Shown here one piece after another: positions 34,754-43,614 of a stretch of DNA of 64,000 nucleotides (its first letter is position 1; each line of letters opens with the position of its first letter). The notes beneath the pieces were generated by a model that ran no database searches, had not been told where the DNA came from, and worked only from the letters and a program-made list of their open reading frames with translations. The stretch comes from Bacteroidota bacterium (GTDB lineage: Bacteria; Bacteroidota; Ignavibacteria; Ignavibacteriales; Melioribacteraceae). The translations under genes and the position numbers were made by a program. The DNA is taken from assembly GCA_018818065.1 (NCBI GenBank), contig JAHISV010000011.1:186001-250000 (forward strand), written 5' to 3'.

Positions 34754-35107
34754 ATGATTACAATTGCTGAATTAACATCGATGGAAGAACTTGATAAATT
34801 ATTGAGTGAATCTTCAGGCACGGATGAAATAGTATTTTTAAAATATAGCCCGGTTTGTACCATTAGCTTTGTTGCAGTAAGTATATTCAATCGCTGGGTA
34901 AATATTACCAAATCCGATAAAAATATAAATATTTTCAAGATTAATGTTATTGCTTCAAGGGATGTAAGTAATAAAATTGCTGAGATCTATGAGATAAGAC
35001 ATGAATCTCCACAGATGATATGGTTGAAAAACGACGGATCGGTAAAGTGGAATGGTAGTCATCATTTGATTACAGAGCAGACTCTCAACAAATTATTAGA
35101 TGAATAA
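34754..35107 (+). CDS. ytxJ: YtxJ/BrxC-type monothiol thioredoxin-like protein
   Basis: 117 residues, thioredoxin-like. The pattern FLKYSPVCTISFVAVSIFNRW matches YtxJ (KxSxxCxIS), with a single active-site Cys, and ESPQMIWLKNDGSVKWNGSHHLIT carries the cis-Pro and C-terminal strand. In Bacillus YtxJ (BrxC) removes bacillithiol from oxidised proteins; bacillithiol occurs in some FCB bacteria, so the same role is plausible here. It follows the MutS-like gene by 15 nt with GAGAGGAAAG before the ATG, so they are co-transcribed. Confidence 0.85.
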   Translation: MITIAELTSMEELDKLLSESSGTDEIVFLKYSPVCTISFVAVSIFNRWVNITKSDKNINIFKINVIASRDVSNKIAEIYEIRHESPQMIWLKNDGSVKWNGSHHLITEQTLNKLLDE

Positions 35108-35190
35108 ATCGCAATTTGCTAAATTATATATGCTTATTTTCGAGTATATTAGAATCATAGAAAGTATTATTAATTATACGTGAAGACTTA

Positions 35191-35460
35191 ATGACAAACG
35201 AAGAAAAAGCTAAATGGTTTGATGTCGGATTAAAATTCGCTCTTGATGGGGATATTCATATTGTCCTAAAATCATTCAAAAAGGGGCAAAAAAAATGGGG
35301 TATTGTTAATACAAAGACCAAAGAAGTATTTAACTCAAATATGGAATGGGAAGTGGAACCTCCTTCTTCAAAAAGAGATGAGGCGTTCTTAATAAGGACC
35401 CGTTTTGATTTTGAACAGGGAGTGGATCTATATAATCAGTATAAAATGTTTGCTGACTAA
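35191..35460 (+). CDS. Small conserved-looking hypothetical protein
   Basis: 89 residues, soluble, mixed alpha/beta by eye: MTNEEKAKWFDVGLKFAL, then IHIVLKSFKKGQKKWGIVNTKT, then FLIRTRFDFEQGVDLYNQY. I do not recognise the family. It reads as a real gene: balanced composition, good codon use, and a terminator directly after the stop. It lies 84 bp after ytxJ and may be part of the same transcript. Confidence 0.7.
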   Translation: MTNEEKAKWFDVGLKFALDGDIHIVLKSFKKGQKKWGIVNTKTKEVFNSNMEWEVEPPSSKRDEAFLIRTRFDFEQGVDLYNQYKMFAD

Positions 35461-35487
35461 AAAAGGGGCTTTTATGCCCCTTTTTTT
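35461..35487. terminator. Bidirectional terminator between the small gene and the copper operon
   Basis: Stem AAAAGGGGC/GCCCCTTTT with a 6-nt loop, then TTTTTTT on the plus side and an A-run on the other, so it can end both the 35191-35460 gene and the minus-strand operon that ends at 35493. Confidence 0.9.
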
Positions 35488-35492
35488 GGTTT

Positions 35493-36140
35493 TTAGGATT
35501 TTGCTTCAAATTTCTGACCATCTTCCGAAAGATTTTTCATATACTTTTCTGGATTTTCTGAAAATTTCTTATCACATCCCGGGCAACAAAAACCAATAGT
35601 TTTTCCCATGTATTCAACGGTAGGTGAATCTGCATCAATTTCCTCACCTCTAACAGGGCAATACTTATTCCAGATAGAAGAAGTTTCTGTCGCTTTTTCT
35701 GATTTGGAGCAGCATTCTTTCTTACAATCTGGACCGCAGGCTTTCTTTTCTCCATCCATCATTTTTGCATGGGCTTCGCACATTTCGCATTTACAATCTG
35801 CAGGATGTTTTTTGTCCATCATTTGTCCGTCTTTCATTTCCGCATGTGCTTTACACATTTTGCAGTCACAGTTTTCAGGATGGCTATCTTTCATCATTTT
35901 ACCATGCTCCATTTTACTATGATCCATATTTGCATGTGCTGCACATTTTTCGCATTTGCATTCTTTTGGGTGTTCACCTTCCATTTTCGTGCAATCTGCT
36001 CCCTTAGTGCTATCTTTTTTGCAGCACTCTTTTGAAGCACACTCTTTTTTATTCTTTACTTCTTTTGGTTGTTCTTGCGAAAATGAAAGTGAACTAATAA
36101 AAACTAATGTGAACAAAATTAGAACTGTTTTTTTAAGCAT
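35493..36140 (-). CDS. Periplasmic metal-binding protein with HPxxCxCxxCxAHA repeats and YHS domain
   Basis: 215 residues with a signal peptide (to SFSQ). Three near-identical repeats start at residues 57, 87 and 112 with the pattern HPxxCxCxxCxAHAxM, separated by Met/His-rich linkers (DHSKMEHGKMM). Extra CC and CxxC-like motifs flank them. A YHS-type domain (about 158-202: YCPVRGEEIDAD...YMGKTIGFCCPGCDKKFSENPEKY) ends the protein. Cys, His and Met density suggests a soft-metal chelator or chaperone for copper or silver. It lies 61 bp downstream of cusA and is probably the last gene of the efflux operon. The repeat motif is not one I can name. Confidence 0.85.
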   Translation of the reverse strand: MLKKTVLILFTLVFISSLSFSQEQPKEVKNKKECASKECCKKDSTKGADCTKMEGEHPKECKCEKCAAHANMDHSKMEHGKMMKDSHPENCDCKMCKAHAEMKDGQMMDKKHPADCKCEMCEAHAKMMDGEKKACGPDCKKECCSKSEKATETSSIWNKYCPVRGEEIDADSPTVEYMGKTIGFCCPGCDKKFSENPEKYMKNLSEDGQKFEAKS

Positions 36141-36201
36141 ATTATGCTCCTTTTGTTTGTTGTGTACTCAATTTATTTATCTAACATAATCTATTAATTA
36201 A

Positions 36202-39200
36202 TCATCCTTCTATAGTGTCAACTGCACGACTTAGTTCCCGTTTTTTAATCAAATAAAATATAGCAGGATATACTGTTAACTCCATTATCATACTCGTAAA
36301 AATTCCCCCTACCATTGGGGCTGCAATTCGTTTCATTACATCAGAGCCTGCACCTAAACCAATAATTATTGGAAGCAATCCAAGAAAGGTAGTCATTACT
36401 GTCATCATTTTAGGTCTTATTCTTTTCACAGCACCTTCAAAAATGGCTTCTTTTAGTTGGGTAACTGTATTCATCATTCCACTTTTTTTCATCCTTTCGT
36501 AACTTAAATCCAGGTAGAGAAGCATTACAACCCCCGTTTCGGCATCAACCCCTAATAGGGCAATTATACCTACCCACACGGCAACACTCATGTTGAATCC
36601 AGCAAGATATAAAAACCAAATAGCACCAACCATGGAGAAAGGGAGGGCGAGTAGGACAATTCCGGTTTTTGCCAGCGATCTGGTATTAAAATACAATAGA
36701 ATGATAACAATCATAAGAGTAAGAGGAATGATTACAATAAGTCTATCGTTTGCCCGTTCCATGTATTCAAACTGACCGCTCCACTTGAGAGAATAACCGG
36801 CAGGAAGAGTAATCTTTTCTGATATTACTTCTCTTGCATTCTTGATATATGTTCCAACATCAATATCCTTTATATCAATATATACCCACACATTTGGTCT
36901 GGCGTTTTCTGTTTTGATAACAGGTGGACCTTTTAGAATCCTGATATCAGCAACTTCCTCTATTGGAATATTTCCATTTCTTATTGGAACCAAAACACGT
37001 TTAATGGACTCAATATTTTGCCTGTAATCTCGCTTATACCTTAAGTTTATAGGGTATCTTTCAAGCCCTTCAATGGTTTTAGTAATGTTCATTCCACCAA
37101 TTGCACTTTTAATCACGGTCTGTACATCGGAGACAGTAAGTCCGTACCTGGCGAGAGCATCCCGTTTAATATCAATATCAATGTAATTACCGCCAACAGC
37201 TCGTTCGGCAAAAGCAGACCTTGTTCCATTAATATCTCTAGCAACGGATTGGATCTGTTGCCCAATATCCTGTAGCACGTTCAAATCCGGCCCGGCTATT
37301 TTAATCCCTACAGGAGTTTTGATACCGGTCGATAACATATCAATTCTTGTCTTAATAGGCATAGTCCATGCGTTGGTAAGTCCCGGAATCTGAATTGCAG
37401 AATTGAGTTCTTCAATTAGCTTATCAGGCGTCATTCCTTCACGCCATTCACTTTCCGGCTTTAGTTGAATTGTCGTCTCAAGCATGGAAAGTGGAGCAGG
37501 ATCAGTAGCAGTTTCTGCCCGGCCTATTTTTCCGAATACAGATTCAACCTCAGGAAATGATTTGATGATTTTATCTGTCTGCTGTAGTAATTCCTTTCCC
37601 TTCGTAATTGAAATCCCCGGAAGCGTGGTAGGCATATATAAAAGATCACCTTCATAGAGAGGCGGCATAAATTCACTGCCAAGCTGTGAATAGGGGATAT
37701 ATGTTAATCCTACTATTATTGCAGCAGCTGCTATAACTCCCCATCTGCGCTTTATAACAAAATCAACTACCGGATGATAAAGCTTTGTTAGGAATTTGGT
37801 TATCGGATTATCTTCCTCCCGACGCATTTTGCCACGGACAAGATAACCAATAAGAATTGGTACAATGGTAACAGCCAGAATGGTGGCGGCACCCATGGCA
37901 TAAGTTTTTGTAAAAGCTAATGGTTTGAATAATCTTCCTTCCTGTTGTTCAAGAGAAAAAACAGGGAGAAATGAAACAGTGATTACCAGTAGGGAATAGA
38001 AAATTGATGGACCAACCTCTTTTGCTGATTCCAGTACAGTTTCCCAGTGAAGTTTTCTATCGCTTTCCGGTTTGTCCTGTTCTATTTGAAGATGAGTATG
38101 AGCATTTTCCACCATAATTATTGATGCGTCAACCATGGCGCCAATAGCAATAGCAATTCCACCAAGTGACATAATATTGGCGTTAATACCTTGCAGTTTC
38201 ATCACCAAAAATGATGCAAGCACAGCGGTGGGTAGTGTAAAAATTGCAACAAAAGAACTTCTTATATGAAGAAGAAATGCAATTATTACGAATGCGACTA
38301 TAATGCTTTCTTCAACCAATTTCTCGCTAAGGTTATCGATTGCTCTATTAATTAAGGATGACCGATCATAGGCTGTTATAATTTCAACATCATCGGGCAA
38401 TGAGCTTTTCAGTTCAGCCAGTCGTGCCTTAACATTATCAATTACTTCAAGAGCGTTTTCTCCGTAGCGCATAACTATAATACCACCAACGGTTTCGCCC
38501 TTGCCATTCCACTCCGCAACCCCCCGGCGTAGTTCCGGACCAATTGTAACATCGGCAACATCTTTAACATAAACAGGCGTGTAACTCTCTTTACCATATC
38601 CTATGGCAATATTCTTAATATCATCGGCATTTTTTATTAACCCAAGTCCGCGAACCATAAATTCCATTTCGCTCATCTCGAGTAACTTTCCGCCGGCGTC
38701 ACTATTGCTTTTTTGAATAGCCATTCGAATTCGATCGATAGGAATATTGTAATTTGCCAATTTTATGGGATCGACATTAACCTGGTACTGCTTAACGAAA
38801 CCACCAATACTGGCAACCTCGGAGACTCCTTTTATTGAAATAAGTTCATATCGTAAAAACCAGTCCTGAATGGATCGTAACTCCTGAAGATCTCTTTTAT
38901 CTGAATGAAGTGTATACTGGTAAACCCAACCCAGGCCAGTAGCATCAGGGCCTAACTGTGGATTAACCCCATCAGGAAGTGTTCCTTGCAGTGAACTAAG
39001 ATATTCTAGTACCCGGCTTCTTGCCCAGTAAAGGTCTGTACCATCTTCAAAAATGATATAGACCATTGAGTATCCGAAAAATGAATATCCGCGTACATCC
39101 TCTGCAAAAGGTACGGATAACATTTTTGTAGTAAGAGGGTAGGTAACCTGGTCTTCAACTATTTGTGGTCCCTGTCCCGGGTATTCCGTAAAGATTATAA

Positions 39201-39366
39201 CCTGAACATCACTTAAATCAGGTATGGCATCGACTGAAGTATTCTTGACTGCCCAAATACCACCGAATATAAGTCCAAGAGTAAGCACAATAACGATAAA
39301 CTTATTGTTAACTGACCATTCAATTATTTTAGCAACGAATGTTTCTTTGCTACCTGAGGAAATCAT
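36202..39366 (-). CDS. cusA: Copper/silver RND efflux pump, CusA type
   Basis: 1054 residues, a full-length heavy-metal RND permease with 12 membrane helices and two porter loops. The three methionines that bind Cu(I)/Ag(I) in E. coli CusA (573, 623, 672) have counterparts at M578 (LLYMPTTLPG), M628 (DPAPLSML) and M677 (RIDMLSTG), a constant +5 offset. The proton-relay segment GAMVDASIIMVEN is intact. Substrate is therefore monovalent copper or silver rather than zinc/cobalt. The start codon overlaps the cusB stop by 4 nt. Confidence 0.97.
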   Translation of the reverse strand: MISSGSKETFVAKIIEWSVNNKFIVIVLTLGLIFGGIWAVKNTSVDAIPDLSDVQVIIFTEYPGQGPQIVEDQVTYPLTTKMLSVPFAEDVRGYSFFGYSMVYIIFEDGTDLYWARSRVLEYLSSLQGTLPDGVNPQLGPDATGLGWVYQYTLHSDKRDLQELRSIQDWFLRYELISIKGVSEVASIGGFVKQYQVNVDPIKLANYNIPIDRIRMAIQKSNSDAGGKLLEMSEMEFMVRGLGLIKNADDIKNIAIGYGKESYTPVYVKDVADVTIGPELRRGVAEWNGKGETVGGIIVMRYGENALEVIDNVKARLAELKSSLPDDVEIITAYDRSSLINRAIDNLSEKLVEESIIVAFVIIAFLLHIRSSFVAIFTLPTAVLASFLVMKLQGINANIMSLGGIAIAIGAMVDASIIMVENAHTHLQIEQDKPESDRKLHWETVLESAKEVGPSIFYSLLVITVSFLPVFSLEQQEGRLFKPLAFTKTYAMGAATILAVTIVPILIGYLVRGKMRREEDNPITKFLTKLYHPVVDFVIKRRWGVIAAAAIIVGLTYIPYSQLGSEFMPPLYEGDLLYMPTTLPGISITKGKELLQQTDKIIKSFPEVESVFGKIGRAETATDPAPLSMLETTIQLKPESEWREGMTPDKLIEELNSAIQIPGLTNAWTMPIKTRIDMLSTGIKTPVGIKIAGPDLNVLQDIGQQIQSVARDINGTRSAFAERAVGGNYIDIDIKRDALARYGLTVSDVQTVIKSAIGGMNITKTIEGLERYPINLRYKRDYRQNIESIKRVLVPIRNGNIPIEEVADIRILKGPPVIKTENARPNVWVYIDIKDIDVGTYIKNAREVISEKITLPAGYSLKWSGQFEYMERANDRLIVIIPLTLMIVIILLYFNTRSLAKTGIVLLALPFSMVGAIWFLYLAGFNMSVAVWVGIIALLGVDAETGVVMLLYLDLSYERMKKSGMMNTVTQLKEAIFEGAVKRIRPKMMTVMTTFLGLLPIIIGLGAGSDVMKRIAAPMVGGIFTSMIMELTVYPAIFYLIKKRELSRAVDTIEG

Positions 39367-41087
39367 TTCGCCCCCTCATGGTTTTGGTAATGTTTATAAC
39401 CGTTTTCAGAAAGGTTACTTTTTACATCGACTAGCGAATACTCTTTAAGCTTCATCTGGCAGGAAGGACATCTGCCGTGCTCGTCAGAAATTATATTCCA
39501 ATCCATGGGGCATTCATATAGTTTCCCATCTGCATTAGTATCGATCGACTCGACATCTATTATCCCGGTTCGAATTAATGGTGATTCAACTACATATTTA
39601 TTCTCTTTAATCATTTCCATCTTATCTGTATCGTGGGAGGTGGATTCCTTTTCAATAGTATTTTCTGTGGTGGCATCATTTACCTTCCCGGCCATCTGAT
39701 CTTCATCCATAGGTATTTCTTTTGAACCAAATTTAGAAATGGCTGATTTGAGACTACTTTCAGAATCGATAAGGAATTGGGCTGATGTAACTATATTCAT
39801 TCCTTCAGCCAATCCTTTTGTAACTTGATAGTAACCATCAGCATACTGCCCAAGCATTATTTCAACCGGTTTAAATTTCCCTTCTCCAAGAGATACGATA
39901 ACAATATTATGCTCACCGGATCTTATAACTGATTGATTAGAAACGACCGGCAGAATAAGAGAGGCATCACTTATAATTTCCACTTTTGCCAGCATAGAAG
40001 GTTTTAGTAAGTAATCTCTGTTAGAAATAAGTATTCTGGCTTTACCGGTTCTTGTACTGCTTTCTATAGTAGGATAAATGAAATCCACATATCCGTTAAA
40101 TACTTTACTCGGGTATGCATCTATCATTATTCTTGTTTGAGAACCAACCTTAACTTTAGATAGTTCGTTTTCATAAATATCCGCTATAACCCAGAGAGTG
40201 GATAAATCAGCAATGTGTAAAAGAGAAGTTCCGGGACTAATCTTTTCTCCTTCCAGAACTTTTTTCATTAACACTACACCATCTGCAGGTGAATTTATTG
40301 GCAGGTATCTTGAAGCCATTCTGCTGTTGCGAACCTTTTCAATTTCATCATTACTCAAATCCAGCAGACGAAGTTTTTTAATGGCACTACTCACCAGTTC
40401 GTCACTACTTATCATGAGTGTTGATGTAGCAGATTGATTTGCTTTTGCCTGATAGGCGAGTGCTGAGATAAATTCCTCTTCAGCTGCTAAGAGTTCAGGG
40501 GAGTAAATATCAAGCAGCTTTTCTCCCTTGGAAACTCTTTGACCAGTGGAATTGACATACATCGTTTCTATCCAACCACCAATTTTTGAGCTTATCAGAA
40601 ATTCCTTAGTTTCGTCAGTTAACAAAAGACCATTAGTTCTTATGATACCTGAAAGGGACTTTTTAACCACCCGCTCAATCTTGACGTTCATATTTTGTTG
40701 CACAACTGGGTCAATAGATATGATTCCGCCACCGGAAACTTCATCATCATATACTGGAACAAGATCCATCCCCATTTTTGATTTCCCCGGCTGGTCGTAA
40801 ATTTCACCTAGATTCATTGGTGCAACCCAATAAAGAATTTCACGCTCTGTCGAAGCGCTTGTCGTTTTATTTTGGATAGGAGTTAGTTTCATCTCGCAGA
40901 TTGGGCAGTTACCAGGTTCTTCTGAAATAATGTCCGGGTGCATTCCGCAAGTATATAATTGCTTCCCCTCATCATCGGAATGATTGTGAGTGGTGACTGT
41001 GTCCGCTGCTAGAAAATTTTGATAAACAATAAAGGCGACAGCAATCGCCAATAAAACGGTTAATATTATAATTGATCTATTTTTCAT
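39363..41087 (-). CDS. cusB: CusB-type membrane fusion protein with heavy-metal-binding domains at both ends
   Basis: 574 residues. An N-terminal membrane anchor (about 5-24) is followed by a heavy-metal-binding motif (YTCGMHPDIISEEPGNCPICEMKLTPI, two segments, residues 45-71) and a second degenerate copy (YWVAPM...GKSKMGMDLVPVY). Then comes the usual adaptor body (lipoyl, hairpin and beta-barrel parts, e.g. PADGVVLMKKVLEGEKISPGTSLLHI in two strands). A further heavy-metal-binding domain sits at the C-terminus (residues 521-550, YECPMDWNIISDEHGRCPSCQMKL). It links CusA to CusC and hands over metal. It overlaps cusC by 11 nt and cusA by 4 nt. Confidence 0.95.
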   Translation of the reverse strand: MKNRSIIILTVLLAIAVAFIVYQNFLAADTVTTHNHSDDEGKQLYTCGMHPDIISEEPGNCPICEMKLTPIQNKTTSASTEREILYWVAPMNLGEIYDQPGKSKMGMDLVPVYDDEVSGGGIISIDPVVQQNMNVKIERVVKKSLSGIIRTNGLLLTDETKEFLISSKIGGWIETMYVNSTGQRVSKGEKLLDIYSPELLAAEEEFISALAYQAKANQSATSTLMISSDELVSSAIKKLRLLDLSNDEIEKVRNSRMASRYLPINSPADGVVLMKKVLEGEKISPGTSLLHIADLSTLWVIADIYENELSKVKVGSQTRIMIDAYPSKVFNGYVDFIYPTIESSTRTGKARILISNRDYLLKPSMLAKVEIISDASLILPVVSNQSVIRSGEHNIVIVSLGEGKFKPVEIMLGQYADGYYQVTKGLAEGMNIVTSAQFLIDSESSLKSAISKFGSKEIPMDEDQMAGKVNDATTENTIEKESTSHDTDKMEMIKENKYVVESPLIRTGIIDVESIDTNADGKLYECPMDWNIISDEHGRCPSCQMKLKEYSLVDVKSNLSENGYKHYQNHEGAK

Positions 41088-42372
41088 GATTTACCTCAAT
41101 ACTTTGATCAGCTAAAAGTTCACTTCCCGTCAAATACTCTAACAGAGCTATTTCTTTATGAAAATCTTTTCGAATAGTATATTGCTCGTCCTGAAGCTCA
41201 ATAAGTTTATTCAATGAATCTATAACATTCAGAAAATCAACAGTACCAGTCTTGTAGCCGGTAATAGATGATTTAAAAGATTCAGTTGCACTGGCTGTTA
41301 ATGATTCAGCCAATAGTTTCTGTCTTGTTAAGAGGGAAGTGATTCTTTCAAGAGAACGATTTAAAGATATTTTTAGCCATTGGATTTGGTTTTCGTAATT
41401 GGTTTTGTACAACTCATTAAGTTTTTTAGTCTTTGAGACAGCTGCAGATTTTTTACCCCCATAGTTAATGGGAAGACTAACACCAAGATTGAAGGATATA
41501 AAATCGTTGAGGTCAACGCCGGTTGATTGAAGTGCGTCTCTTTGAGAATATTGAATCCCAAGATTAAAATTTGGATAGAATTCGTAGTTGGCTAAATCCT
41601 CTTGCCGGATTGACTTTTCGATTAATATCTGTGTTTTAAGAAGTGACGGTTTATTCATTATTGCTTTATTAAGCAGGTCATCCAGACTTAGTGGCCAATC
41701 GACATCTTTTTCAAGTAAACCCGAAACATCAGTTTGGACTTCTTCGTAGAGTAGTCCAGAAATTATAGCCTTCTTTTCGCCTTCAACAGATTTAAGTTCA
41801 GCTTCTTTATCTGAAATGTTTGTTATGTTGAACTGCAATAGCAAGAGGTTCTGCTGAGGAGCTTTACTTACCTCATATTGAGTTCTAATAACCGGGAGTA
41901 AAGTCTCTAATAATTCTCGTTTCTCATTTAATAATCTGGTTTTGGTTTGAACAATTGCCAAATCAAAAATTGCATCCAGTAAATTTCTCCTCACATTCCA
42001 CTTTGCATCTACAAGATCTTGTTTCGCAACCTCAACTTCCGACTGATAAACGCTTTCCATAGAACTTAATTTCCCGGGGAAGGGAAATGATTGACTAAGA
42101 GAGACGACTTTACCAGTCATAGGTTCTCTATCAAACGACAAAGAATTAACAGGTAAATTTGCCAATCCAAGCCCTAAAACAGGATCGTTAAGATTTGAGT
42201 ATTGAGCGATTTCAAGTTCCGCAATTTCAATTTTTGTCTTGAATGAGTGAATCTCCGGACTATTTTCAATCGCCTTTGTTATTAATTGTTTTAATGATCT
42301 CTCCATAGATTGTGCAGGAGAAATCAACACAAACATCATTATTGATGTAAGTACCAGGTTAAAGTACTTCAT
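41077..42372 (-). CDS. cusC: TolC-family outer-membrane efflux channel (CusC role)
   Basis: 431 residues with a signal peptide (to SPAQS). Two OEP repeats are visible: IEIAELEIAQYSNLNDPVLGLGLANLP followed by a long helix pair (QSEVEVAKQDLVDAKWNVRRNLLDAIFDLA), and a second set (LIEKSIRQEDLANYEFYPNFNLGIQYSQR; YKTGTVDFLNVIDSLNKLIELQ). It provides the outer-membrane exit duct of the tripartite pump. Not lipidated (no lipobox Cys). It is 46 bp downstream of the small Cys-rich gene and overlaps cusB. Confidence 0.93.
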   Translation of the reverse strand: MKYFNLVLTSIMMFVLISPAQSMERSLKQLITKAIENSPEIHSFKTKIEIAELEIAQYSNLNDPVLGLGLANLPVNSLSFDREPMTGKVVSLSQSFPFPGKLSSMESVYQSEVEVAKQDLVDAKWNVRRNLLDAIFDLAIVQTKTRLLNEKRELLETLLPVIRTQYEVSKAPQQNLLLLQFNITNISDKEAELKSVEGEKKAIISGLLYEEVQTDVSGLLEKDVDWPLSLDDLLNKAIMNKPSLLKTQILIEKSIRQEDLANYEFYPNFNLGIQYSQRDALQSTGVDLNDFISFNLGVSLPINYGGKKSAAVSKTKKLNELYKTNYENQIQWLKISLNRSLERITSLLTRQKLLAESLTASATESFKSSITGYKTGTVDFLNVIDSLNKLIELQDEQYTIRKDFHKEIALLEYLTGSELLADQSIEVNHEK

Positions 42373-42418
42373 TACGACTCCATATTAAATAAGTGAAATT
42401 TAAAGCAAGAAGTCGAGT

Positions 42419-42847
42419 CTAAATAATAAATGAATAGTTTTGGAGGTAAATAGGCGTGTCATCAACAAAATTGTCTAACTTTGTCAATAGAGTTCTGATA
42501 AAATCTATTTTTTGCCCATTGCAGGTTGGAAGAATAATCGTGTTGGAAAATAACTTAATTTCGTTTTTAATTTCAGAAATCTTGAAAACAATATTTTCTT
42601 TAACATCATTATGTATACAACCACAATCAGAATTTAAGGCTGAACCAAACTGTGAATCGCAGGTTGGTACTTGCTCAGGAATGATATGGTTAGAACAACA
42701 GGAAACTTCGGGTATCTCTGTTACAGGTTCAGTATGACAACATTTCTGTTGAGACAGTCCGTGGACTGAAATCAGCACAATCATTATCATCTGAAACATC
42801 AGGAAGATTGAAATCGTTTTTTTTATTTTTTCGTTGTTCAAATTCAT
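42419..42847 (-). CDS. Small Cys-rich exported or membrane-anchored protein leading the cus operon
   Basis: 142 residues. An N-terminal hydrophobic helix (about 11-29) is followed by an external segment with paired cysteines (KCCHTEP, SCCSNHII, CDSQFG, CGCIHND) and then a weakly conserved C-terminal part ending PIYLQNYSFII. Nine or so Cys plus His suggest metal binding. Family unknown to me; similar small proteins often head copper operons in this group of bacteria. It is the first gene of the unit with cusC, cusB, cusA and the YHS protein. A 6-bp inverted repeat (42858-42872) sits just before its start. Confidence 0.75.
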   Translation of the reverse strand: MNLNNEKIKKTISIFLMFQMIMIVLISVHGLSQQKCCHTEPVTEIPEVSCCSNHIIPEQVPTCDSQFGSALNSDCGCIHNDVKENIVFKISEIKNEIKLFSNTIILPTCNGQKIDFIRTLLTKLDNFVDDTPIYLQNYSFII

Positions 42848-42857
42848 AAAAGATATT

Positions 42858-42872
42858 AAGTTTCTAAAACTT
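42858..42872. promoter_or_regulatory. Short inverted repeat before the cus operon
   Basis: AAGTTT-CTA-AAACTT, 11 bp upstream of the first cus gene and within the divergent region shared with the TPR gene at 42989. It could be an operator, but it is short and AT-rich, and no copper regulator gene is nearby. Confidence 0.3.
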
Positions 42873-42988
42873 ATTTGCTAATATAAAACAATTACCTTAG
42901 TTATTGCAAGTTAACAAGGGGAAATGAACATTGGTTCCAGGTGCAAATTGATAATTATTCTTCTAATGAAATAAATTTGGAGTTTTAA

Positions 42989-43612
42989 ATGAAGGTAAAA
43001 CCAGTAACAATTTACATTGCTGTATTTTTTGTGGCAGTAATTCTTATAGTGTTTTTTGCGAGTAATAACAATTCAGATGAAGTTTCCACGAACCCACACG
43101 CCGCGATGTCGGAGAACGGTATGCCGAGTGATGATGTCCACAAAGGAATGGCTGGGAAAGGCGCTGATTCACCATCGAAAGCAAATGTCTCAGAAAAATT
43201 TTATGCCAGAATGAATGAACTGAAGAGTAAAATTGAAACAAACCCTGATGATACGCTTAGTATGAAAGAGCTTGGTCATTTCAACTACATGGCTCATAAA
43301 AGTGATGAAGCAATGGCATTATACAGGAAAATTTTAACTATTGACGATAAGCGAAGCGATATTCACTTTGCGGTTGGAGTGATATATTATAACGATAAAA
43401 AGTTCGATTTGGCAGAACAGGAAATGAAAACTGTTTTAGGCTATGATAAAGATAATACAGTTGCTATGTATAACCTTGGTGCAATTTACCAGGGCAAGGG
43501 AGATATTGAAAAAGCAAAGACAATTTGGAATTCTATCACAAAAAAATATCCAGATAGTCACGAAGCGTTTTTGGCTGAAACATCACTTGAACAACTTAAG
43601 CAGGGTAAATAA
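42989..43612 (+). CDS. Membrane-anchored TPR protein with His/Met-rich linker
   Basis: 207 residues. One N-terminal membrane helix (about 6-25) is followed by a periplasmic linker rich in His and Met (NPHAAMSENGMPSDDVHKGM) and three tetratricopeptide repeats (about 85-195; AMALYRKILTIDDKRSDIHFAVGVIYYN, EQEMKTVLGYDKDNTVAMYNLGAIYQGKG). It resembles the TPR part of CcmH/NrfG cytochrome maturation proteins but lacks other Ccm genes nearby. It is divergent from the cus operon; the His/Met linker hints at contact with copper. GGAG precedes the ATG. Confidence 0.8.
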   Translation: MKVKPVTIYIAVFFVAVILIVFFASNNNSDEVSTNPHAAMSENGMPSDDVHKGMAGKGADSPSKANVSEKFYARMNELKSKIETNPDDTLSMKELGHFNYMAHKSDEAMALYRKILTIDDKRSDIHFAVGVIYYNDKKFDLAEQEMKTVLGYDKDNTVAMYNLGAIYQGKGDIEKAKTIWNSITKKYPDSHEAFLAETSLEQLKQGK

Positions 43613-43614
43613 AA

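Noticed and set aside
35765-36035. Plus-strand Phe/His/Cys-rich frames opposite the metal-binding repeat gene
   Set aside because: They are antisense shadows of the HPxxCxC repeats; they lack ribosome binding sites and the minus-strand frame has a signal peptide and known domain.
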